From the NCBI GenBank assembly GCA_001600495.1, contig BCKE01000018.1:406339-470338 (forward strand): a DNA stretch of 64,000 nucleotides. The letters run 5' to 3'. Below are positions 50,868 through 59,775 of the stretch, piece by piece. Position 1 is the stretch's first letter. Every line of letters starts with the position of its first letter. The notes under the pieces were generated by a model that saw only the letters and a program-made list of their open reading frames with translations, was not told the origin of the DNA and made no database searches. This DNA is from Pilasporangium apinafurcum (lineage: Eukaryota; Oomycota; Peronosporomycetes; Pythiales; Pythiaceae). The position numbers and the translations under genes are program-made.

Positions 50868-52852
50868 TCAGGCNAAGTGTTCGCGNAAGATAGATCCGCC
50901 GATATTCTTGTGGAAGATGTTCTTTGCGGCACTTACATCACGATCGTGATCAAACGTACACTTCTTGCATTTGAATGTCTCGCTTTCACTGAGTCTCTTG
51001 TTGATCTTCCCGCAGCGTGAGCACGAGATGGACGTGTATCTCTCACAGACTTCTTCCAAGTGTCCGCCTGTGCGCTCCATCTTCTGTGTTAGGAGCATTC
51101 TGAACTGATAATGTGACTGAGCCAACATCATCCGCGTCGTCGGACTTGAAATCTTGTGCTTGCGTCCACGTACTGTCAGCATCTCCTCTGGCTCCCATAA
51201 GTTTCTTGGTGTTGCATCTTCAACTTCCTCACGTACATATCTCGCAGACATTTTTTTTGTCTGAAACGTTGGTAACAGTACCTCATGATAATTGTCGCTC
51301 AGCCACCGCGAGAGCTTCTGGTGCATATCATTGACCATCCGTGACACCTTTCTCAACAGAAACCGAATCTTGCGTCGCAGACGATAACGCTGACGTTTGT
51401 TCGTGCGTATTCTTTGTCGTGCTTGCTTCTTCGCAGTCCGTGTCTTACAAAATCTCTTGCAATTACAGACGGACTTCTTGCATGTAGTTGACTCAATCGC
51501 GTTCTCCATTAACGACAACTCTCTCTTATACGTGTTAATGAGTTGAAAGCGCCGCACGAGCTCTTTGTTCGGATCACCCACACATAACACCCTACCGTCG
51601 GGGTCGTATAGCGTGATGAACTTGCGTACTCCTGGATCAAGTGCGCATGATCGATTTGAGGTTGATATTGGGAATGCCTTGTGTCGAGNGATGCATAAAT
51701 GATATTCACCTTCACGAGAGCGCCGCACCCGAACTGAATAGTTGAGTTCGGGAAGCTTCTCGCGCACCTCGATTCCTTCGTCTTTCTTGAAACCAAAAAA
51801 AGTTGGGTGGAACCTAACACCGCTTTTCACAATCTTGATCGAACGACTACGCAATTCAATCGAGTTCNAGCGTGCGAACTTGCTTTTGAAGCGAAGCTCT
51901 GGGAACGTGGTCTTCTCATTTTTTCCTTTTTGGCAAAAAACAACGCCAACGATGAATCGACCGCTTTCGTAAAGTCTCCAAACGCAGAGTCCCGTACTTC
52001 ATTGTTAGCTTGACAATGACGCCTCAATGCTTTCTTGTTTCTGAAATATCCCGCCATTTTACCTGATTGTGAGATCGGGCGATACTTTGTCACGAGTTCT
52101 TTCTTTGTCATTTTTTGTGAATCACCTTTCTTCCTAGCGACTCTTGTAGCNACATCTTCCCTTGATCTGGCGACGAGTTTGTTGTAAATAGCGCGGTTCG
52201 TAGCAAACATTTGCTCGAGTTTCTCGCGTTGCGATTGCGTCGGATACAATCGAATNTTGATATTACTGGTGATCGATGGGATTGAGGGAGGAGGCGGTTC
52301 ATCCTCTTTTCGAAACCGAGCGCGCTTGACGTATGGTTTGAGTTCCTTGGCGGGGACCAGTATCCGCTTAGGGTTCCAACCAGCCACGTCCTCGTCCGCA
52401 TAATTGAACACTTGGAACCACGACGTCATGAGAGGCTTGAGTAGATCTGGAACGTTTCGTAAATGCGCTGGTTGTTTGTTTTTGACTCGCTTTTCCCGAT
52501 GTTTTCTTTGTTGGCGTTTCTTCTTACGAACTTTTTTGTTCCCACAGATCTTTGCTTTCTTCGACTTTCTTGTTTTGATGCGCGTATCCACCACTCGCAA
52601 CGCACTACGCTCGGGGAACCACAATGTGCTTGCTATAGCAGGTCTGAACCATGTAGATGGATGTCCATCCTTATTGACCGTGGAGGCGTCTTCTTCGCGT
52701 TTGCGTTTGGTAGTGATCTTTTGATTTGAAGGCTTCTGGTTGCACTTGACTCTGGAACGCGAGCGTGCTGTGCCAATTTGAAGCCCTACGTCTTCAAAGT
52801 CATCGTGAGAGTCTTCCTCATCGAAATCTGGTGGACGACCTCTTCTCTTCAT
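50868..52852 (-). mobile_element. Long Fanzor2/TnpB-type nuclease gene with one frame break
   Basis: The N-terminal frame starts at 52852; a second frame ending at 50868 completes the protein, about 660 aa in all. The basic, low-complexity N-terminal ~210 residues are followed by the OrfB helix-turn-helix segment ('IRLYPTQSQREKLEQMF', 'AIYNKLV'). The second frame holds RuvC-I ('ALDPGVRKFITLYD'), a long Arg/Lys bridge, the 'LLPTFQTKKM' region, the conserved 'HYQFR', the Glu-containing 'CERYTSISC', the zinc ribbon (CSRCG...CKKC) and RuvC-III 'DHDRDVSAAKNI'. The catalytic Asp, Glu and Asp are all present. The frames switch around 51870-51945, where homopolymer A runs and an ambiguous base occur, so this may be an assembly error rather than decay. 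Several N bases lie within. Confidence 0.85.
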
Positions 52853-53352
52853 CGTGGGAAATCGGAGAATGTTGAAGTTTGGCGTCCGATCGTGCGCTGA
52901 GGTTTTTGGTTGCTACAGTTGGTATGTAATGGATCTCTCGAACATCAGTCACTCATTGTTTTACTTTCTACATAGCTTTCTTAAATGTGATAATTGAGTT
53001 CCTAAGTTTCCTCCAGAAGAGCAAGTCTCTTTCGGTTCCTCTCTTTCCTCTTCATACGCTTCCTCGTACGTGTATCTAGTGTCAGTTAGTAAAGAGGGTG
53101 TATATCATATATATCTCTAACGTTGGTAAATGATGGGAACTTTGGCAAAATGACTTTCTAGTTGCTGATATTGCAAGATTTAACCTCCCAATTTTACCTA
53201 TTTCTTAGAAAAAATAATGAAAAAATTAGGTAACTAGGAGTAATACTGTATTAATTAGGTAAAGTCCAAGCGGTTGTCAACAAGAAAAAAACGAATATGT
53301 TACAATTACTAAATACTTGAATAAACACATGCATGGATCAATAGTCAACTCG
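52853..53352. other. Gene-free interval between Fanzor island and metalloprotease
   Basis: 500 bp, increasingly AT-rich toward 53340. It presumably holds the left end of the Fanzor2 element and the metalloprotease 3' UTR. No terminal repeat, coding sequence or RNA gene is seen. Confidence 0.4.
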
Positions 53353-56040
53353 TTAGTACTCCCTGGAGTCGCCTTGTGAATGTGCAGGCGCCATCGTGGG
53401 CCTGGGCGTGACAGATGGGTACTTCTTCTCGATCGCAGACTTTATGCGACTGTCGGTCTCTGGATCATCGACAAAGTTCTGCAGCACCTCAAAGAACGCG
53501 GACTGCACTGCTTGATTACGTGGAAGGGAGCTATTAGTCGAGACAGCAGTCTCTACAGCCGTGAGTAGCTCCACTAACGTCAGTGGGCTATTGACATCCT
53601 GTGCGATGATACGCTCCATTGATGGGACCAGGGACATAAGGATCGCCTGTTGACGAATGTAGAGGATGACCTTGTCCAGATTGATTAAACCCCGCCCAAG
53701 GCAACTGTAATCGAGACTAGGTGCGTCACAATCCTCATCTTCCATGCCTTCTACCTTGACATATGTCGAATACTCGGATGGATCTGGAAACAGACCGTCA
53801 TCGGCACTAATAATACGAGTCAGCACTGCCAATGCTCGTTCTTGATCAGCTTTTGGGACGTAGTTGGGACTGTAATGAGTCTCTCCTTGGTGATAGTGTG
53901 CGTGTGTAACGTTTACACCGCCAAGGAACGGATGCACATACTCCATCGTAATGAGCATCAGCTTCATTAGTGTAAATTCACGACGCCACAGAGTTGACCA
54001 AGAGGTATCATCAGGAAGTTTACTCAGTAAACTACCATTTCGCAGAGCCACAATTAGTTCTAAACGGTCGTTGGCATAGTCGATGGGGTCAGAGGAGAGA
54101 TCAAATCGCTGACTGTAAGGATTCGTCATCATATCTGCGTCTTCATCGGTCAAAAAGAGAGGTGTGGCCTGAGCTAATGCTGTGAGTTTCTTGCTTTTGT
54201 ACCCAGGAACTTCATCATCCACAATGGAATAGCCGTACGCGATCGCTGCATAGTCGTAGGCGCCAATTCTTGTGCTATAGTAACCGTGTTTTGTGGCTTC
54301 AATCTTGGTCAAATCAGAGTAGATGTTCACGGGAACATAATCCATAATTGACGATGAGAGGCTATTTGTATCAACAAAGTTGTCATCATCAAGCTGGTTT
54401 CGAGAGTAGGCTGCCGACCCAGCAAAGTTATGGCGCAGCCCCAGCGTGTGACCCACTTCATGCATGACAATATCGGTAAAATGACGCGCAATCAGTTCAT
54501 CTGGAATGTAGCCGTTTTCATCTTCAGTGAGCATCGCCATGACACCTCGATCTATTTGATGGTGGGGATGAAGCGCAATATCGCATTGGCGGAATTGACC
54601 CTTCATTTTAGTGTGCGTATGGCGAGTGCTGCCAGTAGTATAGGTAGGTGGATCAACAGGAGATCGTAAGTTGAAATCTCCTATTACTTCATCAAAAAAA
54701 CCATACTCAAACATTATTTGGCTTTGCACGATCTCTCCCGATCGAGGATCAATCACAGACTGACCGATAGCATACGTTTCGCTGGAGATCATAACCGATA
54801 TGCTGCTGTATCGAATATCACCGAAATGATAATCTTCTGGCCAATCCTTGTCGCCCGGAAGTACCGCTTTAATTGCATCTTTAAAGCCAATTTTCTCGAA
54901 TGCAGGGCTCCATGCTTCAACTCCAGCTGCAAATGCTTTTCTCCATCGCTTCGGCACGGATGGATCGATATAGTATGTGATGGGGTCTTTCGTTTGATTT
55001 GTTGCAGGATTTAGCTCTAGTCTACGACGATGTATCACTGTCATTGCTGGATCCATGTAGTGAAAGTCCTCATCAACTGAGACATTGGACAGATTATCGC
55101 TGTCAACACCATAGCGAGTATATCGCTTGGTAAAATAACCAACGCGATCGTCAGCGGCTCGTTCTTTCATTGGTTGCTCCGGTAACAACCCGATCACATA
55201 CGAAACTATCGCGATTCCATCCATCAGCTCGTATTCAACCTGAAGCATAGTATTCCGCGGATAAAAAGCCGATCCTTCTTCAATGGGCTTGTAGAAAGAA
55301 GTCATCAGCACTGTCGACACAAAGAACCCGCTTGAAATTAAAGGGTCAATCGCAAAGTAATAAGTATCATCGGTTTCCATGATGATCGCTACGCTCGCAA
55401 TGTATCCGGGCCACTGACTGTCCTCAAACACTTGCTTGAGTTCATCATCATCACTTGCTAAGCGGGTTCGGTGGATTTCTTGAACCAGGATGAGAAACCG
55501 AGGATCGAAGGATTTCTCAAAGTGGAACACGTTATCGCTTGTCTCCAACAAAATACTTCCCCGCTCCATGCCACTAGAAGGGGGAGCAGAGTGTCTCTCA
55601 ACGATTGGATACACCATAAACGACTCATTCCAATGGTCTTTGTGCAAGGCAAACATCGTGGTGCCACCATCGGTTGCAAAATCTACTTTCAAAAATGGAT
55701 GAGGGTCAAATGCTTCGGCATGGGCTGCAATGGTATCTCCATCATTGTCCGAATCACTCGTGCTCGTGCCTGTTGAAGATGATGTGGCTCGAACGTAGTG
55801 TGCGGTCAACGCTACACTTACTGCGACAATTCCCAATACAGAAACGATGGCGGTCAGTATCTTTACTGTTTTCGACGAGCGAGCCATATGTATCCTTCCT
55901 CTAACGGAAGACGTGCCGAGACCAGAGCCCAAAGGAGTTGGTGCTGCGCCATTTGAAGTGTCATCGTCAACGTCGATGTCAATTTCATGACTGGTATCGT
56001 CCTTTAACTCAACGTGCTTCACTCCAGTCACCTGTGCCAT
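53353..56040 (-). CDS. Membrane-anchored zinc metalloprotease, bacterial DUF5117/DUF4953 type
   Basis: Single exon, 895 aa. A hydrophobic stretch at about residues 58-82 ('ILTAIVSVLGIVAVSVALTAHYV') after a charged N-terminus predicts a type II membrane anchor with the enzyme outside or l uminal. The catalytic motif is 'HEVGHTLGLRHNF' (HExxHxxGxxH metzincin zinc site, about residue 525), with a Met-turn candidate 'SSIMDYVP' about 40 residues later. Flanking blocks ('YYIDPSVPKRWRKAF', 'GVEAWSPAFEKIGFKDAI', 'ISSETYAIGQSVIDPRSGEI') resemble a family mostly seen in bacteria (Bacteroidetes, Proteobacteria). Lack of introns among intron-rich neighbours fits acquisition by transfer. The C-terminal helical part ends in a Pro-rich tail. 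The substrate is unknown. Confidence 0.82.
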   Translation of the reverse strand: MAQVTGVKHVELKDDTSHEIDIDVDDDTSNGAAPTPLGSGLGTSSVRGRIHMARSSKTVKILTAIVSVLGIVAVSVALTAHYVRATSSSTGTSTSDSDNDGDTIAAHAEAFDPHPFLKVDFATDGGTTMFALHKDHWNESFMVYPIVERHSAPPSSGMERGSILLETSDNVFHFEKSFDPRFLILVQEIHRTRLASDDDELKQVFEDSQWPGYIASVAIIMETDDTYYFAIDPLISSGFFVSTVLMTSFYKPIEEGSAFYPRNTMLQVEYELMDGIAIVSYVIGLLPEQPMKERAADDRVGYFTKRYTRYGVDSDNLSNVSVDEDFHYMDPAMTVIHRRRLELNPATNQTKDPITYYIDPSVPKRWRKAFAAGVEAWSPAFEKIGFKDAIKAVLPGDKDWPEDYHFGDIRYSSISVMISSETYAIGQSVIDPRSGEIVQSQIMFEYGFFDEVIGDFNLRSPVDPPTYTTGSTRHTHTKMKGQFRQCDIALHPHHQIDRGVMAMLTEDENGYIPDELIARHFTDIVMHEVGHTLGLRHNFAGSAAYSRNQLDDDNFVDTNSLSSSIMDYVPVNIYSDLTKIEATKHGYYSTRIGAYDYAAIAYGYSIVDDEVPGYKSKKLTALAQATPLFLTDEDADMMTNPYSQRFDLSSDPIDYANDRLELIVALRNGSLLSKLPDDTSWSTLWRREFTLMKLMLITMEYVHPFLGGVNVTHAHYHQGETHYSPNYVPKADQERALAVLTRIISADDGLFPDPSEYSTYVKVEGMEDEDCDAPSLDYSCLGRGLINLDKVILYIRQQAILMSLVPSMERIIAQDVNSPLTLVELLTAVETAVSTNSSLPRNQAVQSAFFEVLQNFVDDPETDSRIKSAIEKKYPSVTPRPTMAPAHSQGDSREY

Positions 56041-56234
56041 CGAAGTAGAACTTAGTAGCTTCTATCTGAGCGATCGATACACTGATTATGAAGAAAGGCA
56101 AACGAGGAATGATCGAAGCGTATCGAATGCCATGGCAGTCTTTGTGAGATTAGATATGGATCGTTTCAGATTTAACAGCCGTACATGTAACGAACCACTG
56201 AGCCATCCACCTAAACGCTTTTCTACTGATCGTT

Positions 56235-57300
56235 TCACTTAGACTCAGACTCATCGGTACGCTGCCCGTGAAAACGGTCCACAAGTTGTTCAACTGTCAT
56301 AGTTCCATCTCGACCTTCCACGGAAGACATATCATTACTCGTCGCCTCTTTTAACTCTCTTAAGTAATCTGTTCGAAGCTTGTTGAGCCGCTGTGCTGCA
56401 GCTGCTTTGATATTGCGATCAGAGAATTCATGCTCGGTTCGAAGTACTAAAGCAACCCATTGCCGTAACTGTAAATCCACTCCATGGATCAAGCTTCGAC
56501 TGGTCTTCAATTGATCGTTTGCCTACAAGTTTCAATATACATCACGCAGTCAGTGGAAACGTCTCTCACATATTGCACAATATCCAACCTACTCGTTGTA
56601 TTCTTTTTTGGTGATTATGCTCTTCCTGAATGGACCGGTCCAACAGTTTCAATTTTGCTTGCACAAAAAGAGCCTGGATTTTCTTGTTTGCCGACTGCTC
56701 ATTTTCATCAGCTGCGTACAGCAGCTGCGTGTTTTGCTCAAATGGGCTCTCATGGCTATTCGGAGGTTCAAAAGCTTCAGCCATTCTCTGAAACACAGCC
56801 TCCGGGATCCGTTCATTGCTTTCGCGGCTTGCATTTCTCTGTCGGCAAATCTCTATAGGCGTGTTCACATATAGAATGCCAAAGCCGCAGCGCGCTGGTG
56901 AACCCACATAGATCGCATTAGCCAGCTATTGAGTAGAAAATGAAGATTGGACCATTACTTAGTTACCTTGGACGGCAACATGGAAGTATCGCTTACGTAG
57001 ACTTCGGTACTGGAAATTGTCATCCACTAACAGCACCAGCTGCATATCACTCTGGCGTCGTGCGCTCAGACGAGAGTGGACATGCATCACCATTTGCTGT
57101 TGACATTCCTTCCATTGCACTGGATCAAACTCGTCATGTTGGACATAATCGTTGTCCCGACTCTTCCGCATTATATCATCGAAAGAGATACTTGCATACT
57201 CCATGCCAAACGTCTCATTTTGTCCACGCAGAAGCCGCTCCACTAACGTCGTCTTTCCAGCACCGGGAAGGCCAATTACTAGAACAAGCACCGCTGCCAT
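56235..57300 (-). CDS. PSTK: L-seryl-tRNA(Sec) kinase (PSTK)
   Basis: Phosphorylates Ser-tRNA(Sec) on the route to selenocysteine. Exons 57300-56967, 56894-56593 and 56522-56235 encode 307 aa. The P-loop is at the very start ('VIGLPGAGKTTL'), followed by 'ISFDDIM' (Walker-B-like), 'VLLVDDNFQYRSLRKRYF' (PSTK hallmark DDNFxYRSMR), and across the second exon 'CGFGILYVNTPIEICRQRN' and 'RIPEAVFQRMAEAFEPPN'. The C-terminal ~95 residues are helical with an acidic end. KTI12 and other small P-loop kinases share the first motif, but the DDNF-YRS block favours PSTK. If right, this organism should have SelB, SepSecS and a tRNA-Sec elsewhere. Confidence 0.82.
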
Positions 57301-57784
57301 TACTGAATGTGGTGAAGAAAATCACGAAGAATAGCTACCACAATTTTCGAAAATGATTTGCTCTCTCTACCACATCAACAATGTGTAAGTGGATGAGAGA
57401 AAACACTAATACCAGAAGCATTTATCAATTTGCGAGGAACGCACATATCCACTCAGTCGTGGATTCTTCTGCTTCCTGAGATGGCGACTAGTCAATGAGT
57501 GCTATCCAAAGTTTCAGCTATCATTATCCACATAGAACGAAATCAGCACGATCGGCCAGACGTCCACGGGTGGCATCTTCTAGCTACCGTGAATTGTAGT
57601 GTTTGCAATATGCCTCTGATTGATATTTATGCACAAAGTAACCAAGGGCACTACTTAACATAAACGCACGCCTTCTCGAACATTTTGACCTTACCGTGTT
57701 TTCAACTTTATGTGCATCTGAGATTGCGTTTGCCTCCCCTCTCTCCTTCACATGAACGATATCACGAAGAAGCAAAAAAAGGTC
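57301..57784. other. Intergenic, upstream of PSTK
   Basis: About 480 bp without a supported gene. It should contain the PSTK promoter next to 57301 and the broken left side of the following Fanzor remnant. Confidence 0.4.
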
Positions 57785-58679
57785 ATCAATGTGGGAAACC
57801 ATATATGTAACCATCCGGATTGTCGGCGATGGCACGTAGAGAGCAAATCTTGAGGATTGTGGCTACCCATAGCGCGATTTATAACAAGATTGTCGAGCTG
57901 TCAAGAGAAGATTGCTACAAGTTATCTCCACAAAACTTGAGCGCAAAATATCGTCTGATCGCTCAAAAGCATTCACTGACCAACTATCTTCCGAAATATC
58001 ATTTCGAGGTTCCGGAAGAGGTCATGAATTTGACATTTAGAGATTTCATCAAAGTTATCAAGTCATCGAAAGCTCAACTCGAATCTCAAAGGGTAAAGAA
58101 GAAAAGACATTGTTTCCTTGAGGTTCAAGTCAAGTGAAGAAAGGATAATACGACTTTGGCTGAAATTCAAACTTCGATTCTTCCCGCGATATCTTGGTTT
58201 CGCCAGGAATGAAGGTATTAAGATCAAAGAACAACTTCCGGTACTTGAGTATGTAGCTCGTTTACAGAGAATTCGAGAAGATCACTACTATCTCTGCATT
58301 CCTCGAGTAAAAGAAATCCAGCAGATAGACTCCATTTGAGCGTGCGCAATCGATCCTGGAGTCCGTAGTTTTATAACTTTGTACGACCTACATGGCATGG
58401 CGTTAAGCGTGGGAAAACCGACCGCATGACCAAGCATCAGAAAGTCTTGGAGTGTCCTCACTGCAAAGTCGTCCTTGACAGAGATTTCAACGCTGCCAGG
58501 AATATCTTTCTCAAGAATAAACACCTGCTCCCCTGAACTCGATGAGTCCAGATGTTGGAGATACCTACTCTGTGGTTGTCTAGTCTTAGCTAGCTTTTGC
58601 TAGTCAAGTCGAATCCGAAAAAAACAGGAGCTTCACCCTGAACTACTGATACTTTGGTAGCTCATATGATCTCTTGAGG
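57785..58679 (+). mobile_element. Fanzor2/TnpB-type element with internal deletion
   Basis: Three protein pieces in sequence. About 57800-58095 is the helix-turn-helix region ('TIRIV', 'AIYNKIVELSREDCY'). About 58100-58420 runs from 'FFPRYLGFARNEGIKIKEQLP' to 'IDPGVRSFITLYDLHG' (RuvC-I Asp). About 58420-58545 is the zinc-ribbon end ('KHQKVLECPHC', 'LDRDFNAARNIFLKN'). Stops and frame changes separate the first two, and some 200 residues between RuvC-I and the zinc ribbon are missing, including the second catalytic region and the first CxxC pair. It is most like the remnant at 410-781 and is clearly inactive. The conserved 3' tail (58543-58679) remains. Confidence 0.82.
58543..58679 (+). other. 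Conserved 3' tail of Fanzor2 remnant (candidate guide-RNA region)
   Basis: Aligns over about 135 nt with 649-781 with few gaps, although both ORFs are dead. Shared landmarks run from GAGTCCAG to TCATATGATCTC-TTGAGG, after which the flanks are unrelated. This marks the probable right end of the element and a candidate guide-RNA scaffold. Confidence 0.5.
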
Positions 58680-59143
58680 CGCGCCATTTCCATCTATAAT
58701 GCATGCATGTGTCCAATGACACAGACTCAAAGTCACATCAGAAGAAACAGGGCATAAATGCTTCATTTCTCTCGCGTCCTCCGTTCAGAAGGTTTTTTTA
58801 CAGTGGAGTAGATGCTAAGTCGATGTCGATGTTGCTGTGGCTTTGTTTGTGCGAGCCAACGCGGAACTTGCACGCTTGATTCCCGCAGCTGCCCAGGCGA
58901 TTGGGGAATTTTATCCATCACAGCGTTTGATTCGCTGTTTGGTATTGAATTTGACTGGTCTTTGTGAGCTAAATCCTGCGTATTCCTCGTTGTTAGCAAC
59001 GGTTGATAGTCTTCGCAGTTGGCATTCGTGTTCTTTCTAGAAGAGACTGCCGGTGTCTTTTTCCTTGAAGGAGTCTATTCGCACGTATGAAACCCCAAAT
59101 GTCAGACGCACTATTGCAACACGCAGAATCAAATATAACGCGT
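58680..59143. other. Interval with no assigned gene
   Basis: An open stretch on the plus strand at 58837-59040 ('ARLIPAAAQAIGEFYPSQRL') has a protein-like composition but no ATG, no splice context I can support and no known motif. It may be a gene scrap. Nothing else is seen. Confidence 0.3.
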
Positions 59144-59398
59144 TTATACATCCAATTCTATCCCCACCTGTTGAAGGGTCTGCGTGAGTGTCATCACTCG
59201 CCGCTCCAAACGCCGCAAAGTATGTTGTTGAAGTCGGTAGGTTTTCCATCGGTACCATTCCTTTGGCGCCTCCACCACCACAAAGCGAAGGATAAAGACG
59301 ATCAGCGGGAGGACGATATTAAATAGGATGCACAGACCACCAAAGAGTGCCGATAGCTCTCGTGTGAGCGAATATAATGACGTCGCGATCTCCATCAT
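59144..59398 (-). CDS. Small putative membrane protein
   Basis: 84 codons from ATG 59398, intronless. One or two hydrophobic stretches ('LFGGLCILFNIVLPLIVFILRFVVV') are followed by a basic, helical end ('RLQQHTLRRLERRVMTLTQTLQQV') that could form a coiled coil. A tail-facing-cytosol single-pass protein is a reasonable reading. I recognise no family and the ORF is short, so it may not be a gene. It lies between a Fanzor remnant and an AT-rich repeat tract. Confidence 0.35.
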   Translation of the reverse strand: MMEIATSLYSLTRELSALFGGLCILFNIVLPLIVFILRFVVVEAPKEWYRWKTYRLQQHTLRRLERRVMTLTQTLQQVGIELDV

Positions 59399-59470
59399 AC
59401 TGCTTGCTCTTGTGTACTCATCTGCGTCGTCAAGTGCAATTTGGCGCCAAACTGGAAATAAAATTATACA

Positions 59471-59617
59471 ATAAATTGCACCTATACTAAAAAATACAAG
59501 AAATAAAATACACTTATACTAAAAAAAATTGCAAATAAGTTACACCATATTTGAAAGATACAACATAAATTACACCTAAAGCAAAAAAAAATGCAGCAAA
59601 TAAATTACATTATATCA
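59471..59617. repeat. Degenerate AT-rich tandem repeat (~30 bp period)
   Basis: About five imperfect copies of a unit like AAATAAATTACACCTATACTAAAAAA, starting near 59471, 59501, 59533, 59566 and 59599, each with a (T/A)TACA(C/T) core and an A-run. It sits between the kinase 3' end and the small membrane ORF. Confidence 0.6.
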
Positions 59618-59775
59618 GATTTTTTATTTTAACCATTTTACAGCTCTATCTAGATCTAGCCCCAAAATGATTTAAGCTTTATGTTTTCAGCCAATCATAA
59701 AAGATCATAGTGTACCCATTTAGCGAATTTTCTTTACTGTATTTTTTGGGGTTGTCAAAATTACCAATGATGGCA

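Noticed and set aside
58837-59040. Open plus-strand stretch with protein-like composition
   Set aside because: No ATG, no supportable splice partners, no known motif; reported only as part of an interval.
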